A stretch of DNA of 64,000 nucleotides from Engraulis encrasicolus (GCF_034702125.1 NC_085875.1:52456176-52520175); one strand, 5' to 3'. Positions 40,453 to 53,930 are shown, counted from the first letter of the stretch. A program made the numbers and translations. The notes: generated by a model not told the origin, from the sequence alone.

Positions 40453-41640
40453 GGGAAAAGGGATTTTAACCAGCACACCTCATAATACACCTGCTTCCCA
40501 AGGTTGTTGGCCGGCTGTGTAAATGGCCTAATATTTTAATCTGTGCGAACTGTAGGCCTACCTCTATGGAATCCCTCATATAGGCCTATTGTCATTCTCA
40601 CATCTAAAATGCATTTCATGATTGCCCTGTAGGCCTGTTTATAACAGTGTCAATACTTTTGAATCTAGTCTAACATTACGCCATAGAATAGAATATTGTC
40701 TTTTATTGTCATGTCAGCATTAAAATTACTTTTGGTCTCACAGAATAAAAACAGAATGAGTAAGGTCAGGTGGCCATACCAAACAGAAATGTTGTAGGTA
40801 GGACACTCAGCTTACATCCTCTCCTAGATGTTGCAGCTTAAGCTGCTCCAAAGCCTTTCAGTTTCCTGCCCATTGCATTGCATTGCATATGCATCAACAT
40901 TATTATTAAAGATTCTGCCGAATGCAGAATCCGTTCGTGCTGGAAGACGGTTTGATCAGGCACATTTGAATAGCCTGAAGAACGTGGCGGCTTCAACGCC
41001 ATGGTGTTGCTTGCGCTGTTGTTCTCACGTTATTATTCCCAATTACTTGACTCGCGCTGGCTGCTGCTGCTGACGGAGCTACCCAAATTGTTTTTTTTTT
41101 GCCGTGTAGCCTATTTAACTGTCATCAGTGAGCACAAAAGAGGCTATGGCATTTGCGATATGGGGTACAGCGGTTTTAGAATGCATTTGCGTAACGATGA
41201 ACTCGGAATGACTGTAGATTTAACTGCGCAGCGAATCACTTTCACTTTCCCTCTATGGCGTAAATTAAAAGGTTAGAAAAAATGATGGGGGAACTCCCAA
41301 GTATTGTAGTATAGGTTAACCACATCACAGCGCAATGTGATATATATATTAAGTTGTTCTTCACTTTGGCACTGTGGTCACGATATTACAAACTTCCCCA
41401 TGTAGAAAAAAAGAGACCAAAAATGACATGATGCTTCCTCTAAAGTCTGCACTCCACTCTTTCTTCATAAAAGAGATGCAAGCACACTAGTTAGTTAGTA
41501 CAATGTTCTTTGCTTCATCATCTAACCTCTTGTCTTTACTGGATCACAACTTCGACACAACAACGGTAATAAAGAAGGCCTTTAAGTGGCCGCTCCAGTC
41601 TTTCGCCTCCGGTCTGTCTAAAGGAGACAGAGACACTGAC
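40453..41640. other. Unassigned sequence
   Basis: No gene recognised; no second end for the preceding hAT fragment was found. Confidence 0.5.
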
Positions 41641-42200
<560 letters not shown>

Positions 42201-42435
42201 CATTCGGGTGACTGTAAAAGGAAATATCAAATGCAGTTGATGTCTTTTCCGAGGAAGTACTTTTAGTTGGTAATTATTGGTGAAGGCCTCAGCCCTTCCT
42301 GAGTGATGAAGCGCTTCACAAAGTGACCCAGAAGAATAGTTTACTGGATGTAAACTGTTTATGCAAGAAGACATGTACTGAGCTCAGAAGGGAGGACAGG
42401 AAGGAATTTCCCAGATTCTTCCACTACTACTACCA

Positions 42436-42872
42436 CAGCGGTTCTTCAGACCAAGGACCACTGTGTCTCCCGAAAAATCTTCAGGGACCATCTGTCAACT
42501 GAATTGACAGTTGATGACGGGTGATAGTTTGACACTGCTAATTTCCATGCAGATCACTTACTTGTTATTCACATGACAAGCCTGTCTCATTGTGGTGAAA
42601 ATATGACTTCAGCTATGTTTAGCTTTGTAATAATGTTAGCTTGTCTTGGAAAAGTAGAAATCCCCTTGCGGATCACCTGTGCTCTGTTGCAGAACACCCC
42701 CTTCACCTCCTCATAAGCCTCCCAACGCCCCCTTGACATCATCATAAGCCTGTCAATGCCTCCCTTAGTATTAAAAATTAAAATGTACTAAAGCCTCCCT
42801 CTCATATATCCTGTATATCCTTCTAAAGCCAACCCCCCCCCCACCCCCCCGGCCACCTTTGAGAACCACTAC
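42436..42872. mobile_element. Worn hAT MITE, CAGCGGTTCTTCA ends
   Basis: The left CAGCGGTTCTTCAGACC and right TTTGAGAACCACTAC are inverted, as in common fish hAT MITEs. The last bases and the target duplication are decayed. Confidence 0.55.
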
Positions 42873-43295
42873 TATACTACAACACTGCGTAAAGAGGAGA
42901 GAAAAAAAGGGTATTTGCAGATGGATATTAGTATTTGTTTGGTGAGGGGAATCATTTGCGTGGTGAGGATTTGTTTACACAGCAGTATGTGTGTCTCTCT
43001 CTCTCACACACACACACACATATTCAATCGCTCGCTCACACATTCTTTTGCACGCACGCACGCACGCACCAATTACACACATAGTTTTAGAATGCCTGCT
43101 GTGCTCTGCTGTCATCAGCAAGCCACAGGCAAATGTCAAGGGAGTGGAAGGCGGGGGAGAGGGGGGGTATACCATTCATCATTTGCATCTGTAATAGTTT
43201 AAGAGCGCATTTTTACCTGATGTTATCCAAGCTTCCGTTCCCAATGACATGGCTAAATTCATGGCGCACCAGATCTTGTCTCACATTCTTTATTA
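42873..43295. other. Unassigned sequence with short CA and GCAC runs
   Basis: A CA run lies near 43006-43020 and a GCAC run near 43049-43068. Nothing else recognised. Confidence 0.5.
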
Positions 43296-44189
43296 CAGTT
43301 TTTCTCGATGGCTTACACAATTTTCTGAATCAGTTCTCGAATTCGCAGAACTCTACACACAAATCTCCAAACCTCACATGCAACGGGCAGAACTCTTCAC
43401 TTCCTCTGAAAAATGCACGTCTTGTCTCAAAACAATGTACTCTCTTCTAAAAACCTCATTTTGTTCTCAAATGACACACACAAGCAGTCATTTCAATACA
43501 CTCTTATGTGAACCATTGAACACTAATATGCACAAGGTAAAACTCTATACTCAACTTGACACACAGTAGAAACTTATTTTCTTCACTGTTCTACCCACTA
43601 AAGAGGGTATTTTTCTGTGGTAAAATACTGAAATATTGTTTTTAGACTCGGAGTACACAAATGTGTGGCAAAAAATATATTTTACATATTTTTCTGACAT
43701 TTTTTAAAAATGTACTAATTTATTGTAAAATATTGGGTAACCACATGAAAGTGATCTCTTGTATAACATATTTTGGAGTTCAAAAACTAAACAAATGTGT
43801 TTTCTCACTGCATCCACTCATGTTTTCATCAATATCACATGCAATGTGTGTCCTTATGGGGTGATGATTTCAGATTGTAAACCGGTATGAAGAGAGTTTG
43901 CCCATCTGATGAGGAAGTGAACATAGGGTGGCAGTTGATTTTAGTATTTTGAATGGCAGTGTGTTCAATGCGACAACCAGGGTTTTTCTTCATGAAAATT
44001 GTGCGTAATCCAGAAAATTGTGTGTAGTGGTTTGAAAAGAGTGTGTTTTAAAATTGAAATGTGAGTGTAAATAAGGAATTGTGTTTAGTGTTCAGTGACA
44101 TTGGTTAGGGAAGTTGGGAAATGGGTGAGATGTTCCGAGAATTGTGTGTGAAGTACCAGAACTTGTGTGGAGGCAATCGAGAAAAACTG
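43296..44189. mobile_element. 894-bp non-autonomous element, CAGTTTTTCTCGAT ends, TA duplication
   Basis: CAGTTTTTCTCGATGGC at the left mirrors GCAATCGAGAAAAACTG at the right, both flanked by TA as in Tc1/mariner-type insertion. The interior repeats ACACACAA-like words on the left and their inverse TTGTGTGT on the right. No transposase. Confidence 0.8.
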
Positions 44190-44296
44190 TAATGAAGCTG
44201 GATGCAGCCCGCTGCAGTAAAGGCTGCAATGCAGGGCAGGACTGAAATGAAAAATCAGGCCGAGCATTTTCAGCCAAGGCCTGTCCACCAGGCATT

Positions 44297-44618
44297 AAAG
44301 TGATACTGTCCCATTTTTGGAAATAAGCTTATTTTACACCTCTCCTTTAGTGAAATGATTGGGTTTCACCCTTCTCCTGTACTTCCTGACATTCTCTGAG
44401 TACGTCAGTACAAAGTTTACCTCAAAGCTAGCGGTTAACATTGAGTCCTATGAGACCAGCTGGCGGCTAGCTGGTCTCATAGGACTCAATGTTAACTGAA
44501 ATGGGTACTGCCATACCCAGAGAGCGGATAAAAGTACTGGAGAAAGGTAAAACCCAATAATTCATGTCAAGGAGAGGTGTAAAATAAGCTTATTTCCAAA
44601 AACTTGGAACGACCCTAA
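44297..44618. mobile_element. Palindromic MITE with AAATAAGCTTATTT arms
   Basis: TTTTTGGAAATAAGCTTATT near 44315 recurs inverted near 44585, each joined to ACACCTCTCC or its complement. The centre is a perfect hairpin with 28-bp arms (44434-44461 and 44469-44496) and a GGCGGCT loop. Confidence 0.85.
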
Positions 44619-44956
44619 CAGCCAAAATTAATCTTAATATTGATCTTACTATCTCGAAGAGGCCTGCTGTAGCGGCATGAACAAGGACTGAATACCATTG
44701 AAGAGGAGGGTCAGGCCAAAATCATAAACAGAAAACCGGGCAAATGCCCTGTATGCCATATGGCCAGTCCTGTCATGCTGCTGTGCTATGCTGTCTCTAT
44801 GCGAACGCCTTATCAGTGTCATCTCCTGATGCCTTAATTGCTTCCTCCTATGCTGGGCCATGCTGACTGGGGACCGGCAGGGGAGGCTGATATTCTGTTG
44901 TAATAAGCTACTTTCAAAATGAACTACACATAATGATGGGAAGGCTATATTGACAG

Positions 44957-45409
44957 GACACTAGAAAGTGCAGTACAGAACAGTGAAAATTGGTAGGCTA
45001 TTTGAAACATGGAGGTAGTATAAGAAATGGAGAAAGTGAATAAGTCCCGCCTCCAGTCATTTCAATGGGAAATGCTAAGCTAGTGAATTCAGCCAAAATT
45101 GAACGAATTTTTCAGCTTCAAAGATGGAGTCTCCGCCGACCGTTTACTCAGCCAATTACGCGCCACATTAATGACTGACTTACGATTGACCAGAAAGATA
45201 TATGGAAGACGGGCATTGGACGCATGGAGGTGCCCAACCACACACCTGTATAGGTATGTGTGCCCAAAACTAAATTCGGGCACCCACCAATCGCATCCAC
45301 CCTCTTGGGGTGAAGTGGCGTCGGAGCTAATCAGCCAAATCCTGACCCCCTGATTTGAAAGGACACTGGAAAGTGCAGTACAAAACAGTAAAATGGGTAG
45401 GCTATTTGG
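44957..45409. repeat. Direct repeat pair flanking a 350-bp segment
   Basis: GGACACTAGAAAGTGCAGTA at 44957 recurs as GGACACTGGAAAGTGCAGTA at 45360, and similarity continues through GGTAGGCTATTTG. The segment between has no recognised identity. Confidence 0.7.
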
Positions 45410-46035
45410 GACACTGGAAATGCAGGTAGGCTAATAATTACTATATAATTATATAATATAAAATACATAAATAATTACTATTACTACAACTAATACTGCC
45501 ACTACACCTCGATGGGTTGGTCCTAATGACCGGATGCTGGCAAGGCAGGCAGTCAATCCAGAGCAGTCAGCGTTCAGTCGAAATGGTAAAACTTTATAAT
45601 AATGGATGCATGAAAAGCATTATAAATATATGTGTATTTACGTGTGCTGTGTGAGCTTTTATATTTCTTTTCATGCAAATAAAGTGTGACCAGCTGCTTT
45701 GCTAAAATGAGTCGTTTTTTGCTCAGCTTGATAGTTACTGTAGGCCATTTTGACAGGACATGGGTATGGTGGACAGAGCAGGCAGGTGTAACGGAGGCCA
45801 ACTAGTAGAGTGTGGCGTGGAAAGTTAAAAAAAAAACCTTCCGATGCCTCACACAGTATCGTAGCGCTGGGCTATCAAACTGAGCCTTTGGCTTAGCAGT
45901 ATCGTACTGTGCCTCCCATGGGACTCACTAATTCGACGCCCTTTCGGTACTTACTTAGATGGCTTAGACTCTACTGGGAGGAGAAGCTGCGTTAGTGCAT
46001 AGTTTACTTTATAGGATTTCCCCCACAGCTGCCCC
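45410..46035. other. Unassigned sequence
   Basis: It contains CAGTATCGTA twice (about 45857 and 45898), which is discussed and rejected as an snRNA remnant. No gene recognised. Confidence 0.5.
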
Positions 46036-46410
46036 TTATGAAAATTGACCATGGTTTACTATGGTATTACTATATTTAACATGGTTCTACCATGGTATGT
46101 CATGATTACCCTAAGTACTCTGAACCTACCATAATTGTACTATGGCTTACTATGGTATTAATGTGATTTTTATGTGGTAACATGGTTCTACCGTGGAATG
46201 TCATGATTACTCTACCCTTATGAAAATCGACCATGGTTTTAATGCAGTACCAATGGTTTCACCAAAGATTCTTCTAATTCATAATATCACTTTTCAAGTA
46301 CTATCAACCAACCATAGTTTTACTGTGGCTTATCCACATTAGCTGTCATAGTAGTAGCCCTTACAAAGATTAACCATGGTTCTACTATGAAAACTAATCA
46401 TGGTTTATGA
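46036..46410 (-). repeat. ACCATGGT field, third occurrence
   Basis: It is the inverse of 17170-17503 and keeps GTACTCTGAACCTACCATAA, the uninterrupted counterpart of the MITE site at 17500. Confidence 0.7.
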
Positions 46411-46964
46411 ATATGACGAGAGAGAAAGCTGGCGACTTTGTCCGGATGGTACTGCACTGTAGGGGGCGCCAGCAAAGGAGCGCAGAGCCCGTCAGAATGA
46501 ATGGGGGTCCTACAATATATAGCTCCACCATAGCTGCTGCTGTTACTGTACTTTGGATTGAATTTGTAATATTTTTAGATAAATCATCCTAACAGTACTT
46601 AATTGCTGTCGACTCATTACTGGCATAAAGCAATTTCGTTTGCTAGATGCTAGTGGAGGCTGACTAGCAAATGCCAAGTCTGTAAGAAATCAGAAGAATA
46701 CAACTCTCAGGTTATTGTACATTTGATGTAAATCCATATCGGTCTCTCAGAAACCACAGTAATATTTTCAGGTTTCAGCCGATAGGAAGGACAATTTTGA
46801 AAATTAGCCTTATGGGCTGTGCTCACTCGACAGCGTCCCTACTGCAGACATGTGGAAAAAGGCAAGCGGCACGGCTGTTTGTGCACCGGCAGTCTAATTA
46901 CCATCATGACATGATAGAAAAATACAGCTGCTTTCCATGATAAAAATAAATTAATAAATAAAGA
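46411..46964. other. Unassigned sequence
   Basis: No gene or element recognised. Confidence 0.5.
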
Positions 46965-47180
46965 TCTGACCATGGTATTTTGTGTCTGAGTTTGTCATAG
47001 TATACATTTAAACCATTAAGACACAACGCTAATTCAATTTGCCATTACCAGTGCATTGATAGTAATATGGTAGTTAACTTTTCAATGACTGTTACAATGT
47101 TCCACTGGTGGAACATCATGCATTATGGAGCTACATAAAATAAAATAGCCTATTTGATGATACAAAAGGTAAGACGTTTT
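46965..47180 (+). repeat. Duplicated segment with intact empty site
   Basis: CCATTAAGACACAACGCTAA, TTTTCAATGACTGTTACA and TTCCACTGGTGGAACA also occur at 48978-49104 and 50544-50575, where the element at 49105-50543 separates them. Confidence 0.7.
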
Positions 47181-47827
47181 TTGCTGTTTCTGGCTATATC
47201 CTTCTTAGATGGCCAATACTTGTGGGAAAAGATCATAGTACTTGTTTTTTTTATCAAACATTCGTTCAAAATTTAATGTACTATTTTATTGCTGGGGAAG
47301 AGGGAGAGTTTTCTTGATTCTTCTAGCTCCACAAATGCTGAATGTTGATTCACTTGACTCTACTGTATTACACATGTCTTTGTTCTTTCTGCTACGGCAT
47401 GACCTCACTGAACTTTCATTAACCTCTGTGTCCCTGAAAAATAAATTATATTTATATAAAAGCCGTGACCAATTGTCACTAAAAGTCAAGCCGAGCCCCC
47501 GTCTTTTTGTAGAGGCCATGATTTATGTTCTTAATTAAGTTGAAATGTTACTCACGTTTGTCATTGTGAGTCAAACTTCTTGTTTTTAATATCCTGACCA
47601 CAAAGTATTAAAACTTCATGGGAATTTAACAATAAAAATTACAGGGATAGAGTATGTACTGGACATGAGCTTGAATAGCAGACTTGAAAATGCCAGTGCA
47701 CTGTATGTCAAGAGGCAAATACCAGCTTTTTTACTAGAACGATCCTGGACTCTTGATGATCGATGTCTTTGTAAATACATAGCATAATAACAGTCAACCA
47801 GTTACTCAGATCAGTTGAAAAGAGCTA
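47181..47827. other. Unassigned sequence
   Basis: A 98-codon frame at 47242-47538 has no recognisable domain and is not called. Confidence 0.5.
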
Positions 47828-47929
47828 CACTATATTACCAAAAGCATTCACTAACCTGTCTTGACTCACATATGAATATCATGAAGCATGGAATTGTACA
47901 AAATATCTTGGTATCCTGATCAGCATTCC

Positions 47930-48396
47930 CAGGGCCGGCCCGACGCATAAGCGAACTATGCGATGGCTAAGGGCCCCCATGCCTCCAGGGCCTAGCCTGG
48001 CGATGCCATACTATGTACTCCACCCAAAGATTTTGGCTCCGCACATCATCTGGCAAAGCCTCCAAGCTCGGTTCGCTCACTGTTTAGCCAATCAGCAAAC
48101 AGTTGAGAGTGGTGATGGAGAACTCACCCACGAAGTCTGTTACTGATTGGATAAGCTAACATTATTGACACTTTTGTTTTGTTAGTTGTATGCTTTTGCG
48201 CCACTATATCGTAACAGTCATATTAATAAAGCACAATATGGGTTTTAATTTGAATTCGGATCTCCAATGAATTTAAATGGCTGAGTAAGATCAGACCATC
48301 TCCCACCCTCCATGGAGACAGATTCCTATTAGCTTTCATTTGGGGGGGGGGAATTAAATTTTGCTCAGGGCCCCATGAAGGCTTGGGTCGGCCCTG
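47930..48396. mobile_element. hAT MITE nested in the Tc1 relic, CAGGGCCGGCCCGAC ends
   Basis: 467 bp ending in GGGTCGGCCCTG. Flanks AGCATTCC and AGGATACC match at six of eight bases. Confidence 0.8.
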
Positions 48397-48429
48397 AGGA
48401 TACCAAAACACAGCTTAGAGCTGTGGGAA

Positions 48430-48745
48430 CAGCTTGGAGTGTGCCCCTTCCTCTTTCAACATGACTGTGCACCAGTCATGGATGGCAGAGTGTGGTATGG
48501 ATGGGCATGACTGGCCTGTACCTAAATCCTAACCTGAACTCAATATCATTGGGATGAATTTGAACAGAGACTGAGAGCCAGGCCATCTCGACCAACATCA
48601 ATGTGTGACCTCACCAATGCGCTTTTGGAATGATCAAAAATTCCTATAAACACACTCCACAACCTTGTGGACAGCCTTCTCAGATAAGTTGAAGCTGTAA
48701 TAGCTGTAACAGCGATATCATATTGAACCCTCTGGGATAGGAATG
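48430..48745 (+). pseudogene. Tc1-like transposase C-terminal remnant
   Basis: Across changing frames the sequence still reads like the C-terminal catalytic region of a Tc1 transposase, the enzyme that cuts and pastes such elements at TA: a FQHDCAPV-like stretch near 48458, then DEFEQRLRARPS near 48556 and LHNLVDSLLR near 48658. Several stops and frame changes break it, and the helix-turn-helix and first catalytic part are absent. It cannot make an enzyme. Its position just inside the right terminal repeat fits a Tc1 with an internal deletion. Confidence 0.7.
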
Positions 48746-48806
48746 GGACGTCAGTTAAGCTTATGTGAGTCAAGGCAGGTTAGTAAATACTTTTGGTAAT
48801 ATAGTG

Positions 48807-49104
48807 TACTGTATTATGTTTACACTAAATTGTCATTACATTGGCATTGTAGCCTACATACAGTACATGTATGTTTGTAGCATTTTTTTATGCTACTCGG
48901 TTATCATTAAAAGTAGGAATTGTAATTGAAGTTAGTTGACTGAGTGAAGATAGAAAGAAAAATGTCAGGATACTTATCCCATTAAGACACACCGTTATAA
49001 ATTTTGTTACCAGATTGACAATGACCAAGTCATGGTGAATTACTAAAGGCACTGTGCTATGTCATAGTAGTGTAGTATTATGGTAGTTCAATTTTCAATG
49101 ACTA
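48807..49104. repeat. Left part of the duplicated segment (see 46965-47180)
   Basis: It carries CCATTAAGACACACCGTTAT and TTTTCAATGAC up to the insertion point; the rest is unassigned. Confidence 0.6.
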
Positions 49105-50543
49105 TCCCAGGTGAAAAAGTGGTTCAATTTAGTACAATAAAAGCACGACTGAAGTGTACTTAGCATGTTAAAAGCGCACTCACACTTTTTGTGCTAAGAA
49201 AAAGTATGTTTACAATATGCTTATTTAAAGTGTACTTAAAATTAGATGTAATTAAGTTGCTCTCAAAGAAAGTACACTTTGCAAACCATACATAAAGTGC
49301 ACTTAGAAGATGTTTGGCTAAAGTGTATTTAGAGGAATATACTAATAGTGTTCTAATAGTGAACTTACTAAAAGTGTATTTTTTAATAACATATTGCAAT
49401 TGCACTTTTTTTTAAGTGCACTTTGATTATACTTCACCCAAGTGACTTCGAAGTGTGATTTTCTATAGTGCGCTTTAAAGTAAATCACTTTAACATATTG
49501 GAAGTATACTTTTTCTAAGTGCACCATGATTGTGCTTCATCCAAATATATTCAAAGTGTGCTTACACAAAGTGCATTTACCCATCATGCATCATCATGCA
49601 TGTACCATCATGCAATGCACTTCTTGGAGCTAAATTTCTCAAACAGAAATACATTTACCTCTAAGGAATATCTTTGGTTTGCATGAAAATATTACTCATT
49701 GTTATATTCTGCATTTATTGTAGGAGTTTTAACATTTTAAAGTGGTACACAAAAAATGGCCATGTTCCCACCGTCATTATGATGGTCACGTATATGTTCT
49801 GGTATATATAGACTCACACTTCCCATGACATCATGGTGAGAGGTAAGTTGGAACTAGTTGATCAAACAAAGTATCAAGGGTCACCGTTCGTGATCAATTC
49901 AAATGATCAACTACAGGAAGGTGGAACAAGAATGAAATAAAGTGAAATGTGTATCTGAAATCTCTGTAACAATGCAATGATTGTAAATGTCAGTCGTGCT
50001 AGGCATGCATACTGTATCACTATTGTGACATGTGGCTGTGTGTAATGTACAAGCTCTAAGAACCAGCATGGATTGTAGTATTACATTTATATTATTCGTT
50101 GTACTTGGGAGTGTACTGTAAATATACTTCAAGCATACCTGTTATATATTTACAATACTTAATATGATATACTTTTTACATACTTAAAATGTTCCAATGT
50201 AGTCCAAAGAAGCATGAAGTTAATATACTTTTATTGTACTTCTAGTAACAATAAAATGTTATAGAAGTGTACTCAAGCACACTATTAATGCCATACGAAT
50301 GCATGAAAAGCATGTTTGGAGCATACTTTCAAAAGTATGCTTGTAGTGCACTTAAAGTTGTCCAAAAGCGGTGCCAATTTAGCATCCTCAGTGTGCTGCA
50401 AGTGTGCTGAAGTACTGCTTTAGTAGTGCTTCAGCGCACTAATAGTGCAATGAAGCGCACTTTAAATCGCCGAAAATAGTACACTTTGTACTAAGTACGG
50501 TCAAAAAAAGTACACTTTAAGTATATGGGTTTTTCACCTGGGA
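49105..50543. mobile_element. 1.4-kb element, TCCCAGGTGAAAAA ends, AAGTGCACTT-rich
   Basis: TCCCAGGTGAAAAA and TTTTTCACCTGGGA are inverted. The flanks CTA and TTA suggest a 3-bp duplication with one change, as in PIF/Harbinger. The interior is packed with AAGTGTACTT, AAGTGCACTT and AAGTACACTT words in both orientations. The empty site is seen at 47075-47090. No transposase. Confidence 0.78.
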
Positions 50544-50575
50544 TTACAGTCTTCCACTGGTGGAACAGCGTGTAT

Positions 50576-51150
50576 TATGGGTTTACATGTTTGTGGCCAA
50601 GCTTGCCAAGTCTTTGACCGAAAAAAAAGACTTTGTTGTAACATTTTTCTTGGTCTATGTTTGGTACATTTTAATTGTGAGTGTGGTGTACTGTAATCCC
50701 TCTAAATGCAGTTGACTGAGTGAAAGTCGACCCTGCTCAAGCAGCTATCATATCAGTGGTGTCAACAGAGCAATCAGCAGGCAGGCTGTCTTCTCTCGTC
50801 AGGCCCTCTCTGATAACACTTTGATCTGATCACAGAGATAGGATTAACCTAATTAAGCATGACCTTTGCCCTCTGGAATTTTAGAGTGAGGAGTCTGCAT
50901 ACTTCAAATCTTATTCCATGGTAGGATTATGTTTCAACCATTCAAAAAAAAAAAAAAAAAGGACTTCAAGTGTCTGGACTCTTCTCTCCAAAATTGCATC
51001 AGCCTTTGTCCTGCACCTCTCCCTGGGATGTGCACAATCTTCACATTCAACTGACCTTCGACCTTTGCCAGATTCCACACAATAATAACTCTTTAAGACT
51101 TGAAATTAATAAATTGATTCATTAATTAAATCTGAGTTTATTCTACTCAG
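50576..51150. other. Unassigned sequence
   Basis: An A run lies at about 50945-50960. No gene recognised. Confidence 0.5.
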
Positions 51151-51165
51151 TATTGTGTGGGGGGT

Positions 51166-52090
51166 TAAGTTGTCCCGGGCCCATGTACAGTAGGGTCCCA
51201 GAACTGGGTCCTTATTACAGTACACTGTATGTGGTGGTTGGTATGGGGGGCTTCCACATGACTTTGTCCTGGCCCCCACCAAGGAATAGGTGCAGAAAAG
51301 GGTTAGTTTGTCCCAGGCCCACGTACAGCCGGGTCCCCGAACTGGGTCCTCATTACATTGTATGTATTGGGTGGTTGGGGTTGGGGTGGGGGGCTTTCAT
51401 ATTTCCTGGGCCCAGCTCAGGGAAGCTGGAATGCGGGAGAAACAAGCCCCTGAAATGTGATTTGCCCTCTGATATAATAGACTCTACCCCTGCAAAAAAA
51501 CACGATATGCAGAGCTCGTTGCGCGCCCACGTATCGCAAATAGCGGGTCAACAAAGCATCGTTTTTTCCACACACACTGTTTGAGGCATGTTGACATTAT
51601 GGCTGTGAATTGGGACATGTGGGGTTAGGTACCATTCGAAAAAAAGGTAAATGGACTGCATTTATATAGATGGACTGCATTTATATAGTGCCTTTCCACT
51701 CCTTCGAGCACTCAAAGCGATTTACATTGTATGCCTCACATTCACCCATTCACACTCACATGAAGAGCCCCCACTATAGAGCAGGGGTTACACATAAAAC
51801 TTTAGGATGCATCATTTCACTTTAAGAGATTCACTGTATGACTGTGTGTGTCGATTCTATAGAGTATATAATTTTCACTCAGTGTAGGAGCATGCTCCCC
51901 TGAAATACACTTCGTCATCCCACCAGCCCCCCCCCCCCAAACACACACACACACCCCAACAATAAATGTCTAGAACCGCCCCTGAGTTCCACGTGCTGTG
52001 GTGTTCCAGAACTGGGTCCTTATTACATTCTATGTCTTCGTGGGTTGGGGTTGGGGTCTTTCATATGACTTTTTCCTGGGCCCAGCCAAC
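51166..52090 (+). repeat. Diverged direct repeats around GAACTGGGTCCT
   Basis: Units at 51166-51290 and 51301-51420 share GTTTGTCCCAGGCCCA-like, GAACTGGGTCCTTATTACA and GGTTGGGGT blocks; a third, partial unit is at 51995-52090. Between the second and third lies a common fish repeat (51645-51780). Confidence 0.7.
51645..51780 (+). repeat. Fish dispersed repeat, ATGGACTGCATTTATATAG
   Basis: TGGACTGCATTTATATAG, duplicated here in tandem, leads into CACTCAAAGCGATTTACATT and CATTCACCCATTCACAC. I recognise the pattern as widespread in teleost genomes but cannot name the family. Confidence 0.55.
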
Positions 52091-52179
52091 GTTCTCAGCA
52101 CTGCCACACTCCCAACTCTCCTCCTGTTTGGTCTCCACTGCATTAATTCTGCTGCTGACGTTTAGTTTAGTTTAGTGCA

Positions 52180-52949
52180 GCCGCTTGGGGTTAGATTTGT
52201 GCAAATTTATGAAAGCACTTAAAATTGCCCTAAAAAAGAAGGAAGGGACATGAACTAATTTGTAATGCCCTGGCAGGATGCACCTGTCTCTCTCCTCCTC
52301 CTCCTTCTCCTCCTCCTTCTGGGTTGAACAAACAGCAGTTGCAAACTGGCATTTGCAAAGACAGCTATATGGTGGACATGTGGCCATGGTTCAACATTTT
52401 ATGAAAAGAAAATAATAATCCTAGGTCACTTTCTGGCAGAATGATAATTTAAGCTACTATAAAAGAGAAGGAATTTGGCCTCGGCTAAACCCTCTATGGA
52501 GAATTAGCCTGATGAATATCAGTGTGGTTGTTTGTGTGTGCGTGTGACTGGTGTGTCTTAGTATGTGCTCAAGCACTTCACAAAAACACACAACCTTTCT
52601 GGGAACATGTTTGTTGCCATTCCGAAGTGTTTAAAACTCACTCACCTTATAATTTCTCCTCATGGAAAAAACATTACCACTAGGACACACTCACAAACCA
52701 TTGGCTACTCTGTGGGGAGCAATATGTGGGGAAGAACAAGTCTGAGTCTAGTCTTTAGTTGTAGGAAGAAGTGACTCGTGTCTCTTGTACTGTACGTGCA
52801 ACAGAAACAATACAATGCACATAATTAATGAGTACACTCCTATTGAAAAGGAACAGTATGAAAAATATTTCAATAAGCACACGCGTTATTTCCAAAATGT
52901 TCATAGGCTTCATAATACAGTTTAGGAAAACATCTGTTGAGCTTACAGT
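52180..52949. other. Unassigned sequence
   Basis: A CTCCTC-rich stretch lies at 52290-52320. No gene recognised. Confidence 0.5.
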
Positions 52950-53320
52950 ATAGGATGGTGGCCAGAGTAGGTATTGCAATTATACTTCTCATTGAAATTG
53001 TGCTGCAAATTTTATATTTCCATAATTATTTACTAAAGAATAAACTAATATTTCATTTAAGTTCATTTTCAATTACTAGTATGACCAAAGTACAGTATGT
53101 TTTGCAGCTAAAAATGTCTATATCTAGAAATTAAAAATAGCAGACATGGAGAAGAATCTTTTCATGTATGATCAACCTTTTTTATTTCTGAAAAGTGCAA
53201 TATTCCCAGTCATAACGAATACTTGGAATTTGATGGTGGTGATACATATTTGTGAAAAAGGTAACATTTGTGAATGGGCAGTATGAATTCTGGAAAGAAT
53301 CTGCAACTTTAATCAAAACA
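52950..53320 (+). repeat. Dispersed repeat family ending CACAGTGCACCTT, copy C
   Basis: It starts AGGATGGTGGCCAGAGTAGG and includes GTAACATTTGTGAATGGGCA, matching 22640-22975. Confidence 0.75.
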
Positions 53321-53564
53321 CCTGTAGCCTATGTTAAAATAGAGAGGATCAGGATCTGCCTTAGTCTGTTCCACTGCCATGCCTGACTGTAAGCATGGGA
53401 GACTTTTCCTTTGTATTACTCACTAAGTTACCACCACACACGCTTGACACTATCTAAAGAACATTTGTTTATCATAGTTTCTTCTATTGCTCTGTTCGCT
53501 TTGGTTGCTTTTGAGTACAGTCATGCTACTTTTACATGAGACATTTAATTCTGAATAAACCTTA

Positions 53565-53755
53565 AAGGTACACTGTGTAAGATTTTTAGTTGTTTATTTC
53601 CAGAATCCATGCTACCCATTCACTAATGTTACATTTTTCATGAATACTTACCACCACTATCAAAAATTGCACTTTTCATACATGAAAAGCGGGATCTTCT
53701 CCATGGTCCGCCATTTAGAATGTCCAGAAATAGCCATTTTTAGCTGCAAAAATGA
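53565..53755 (-). repeat. Same dispersed repeat family, copy D, inverted
   Basis: It begins GGTACACTGTGTAAGATTTT and reads back through TCATGAATACTTACCACCAC. Its interior joins directly to a LINE tail at 53757. Confidence 0.7.
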
Positions 53756-53756
53756 C

Positions 53757-53930
53757 TAGAGAGTAGAGTAGAGTATCACTTATTGATCCCAAGGGAAGTT
53801 AAGGTATCAAGTAGCATACACACATACATAAATATAGAAGAAGACACAAGGACATTACACACAACATTGTACATATATTCACAAAAATTCACCATACATA
53901 CACAGGGTCAGATCACGCAGAAAAGTAGAA
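53757..53930 (-). repeat. LINE 3' end with (AGAGT)n tail, minus strand
   Basis: AGAGTAGAGTAGAGTATCAC followed by TTATTGATCCCAAGGGAAGT is the inverse of the LINE end at 1-247. No coding part is visible. Confidence 0.55.

Larger units (their letters stand above)
47828..48806 (+). mobile_element. Tc1/mariner-like relic with CACTATATTACCAAAAG ends
   Basis: The ends CACTATATTACCAAAAG and CTTTTGGTAATATAGTG are inverted and flanked by TA. The inverted similarity extends through TTGACTCACATA. The right half keeps a decayed transposase 3' end; the 5' part is deleted. A hAT MITE is nested at 47930-48396. Confidence 0.85.

Noticed and set aside
45840..45950. Possible U4 snRNA remnant because CAGTATCGTA occurs twice
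   Set aside because: Only the decamer matches; the rest of U4 and an Sm site are absent.
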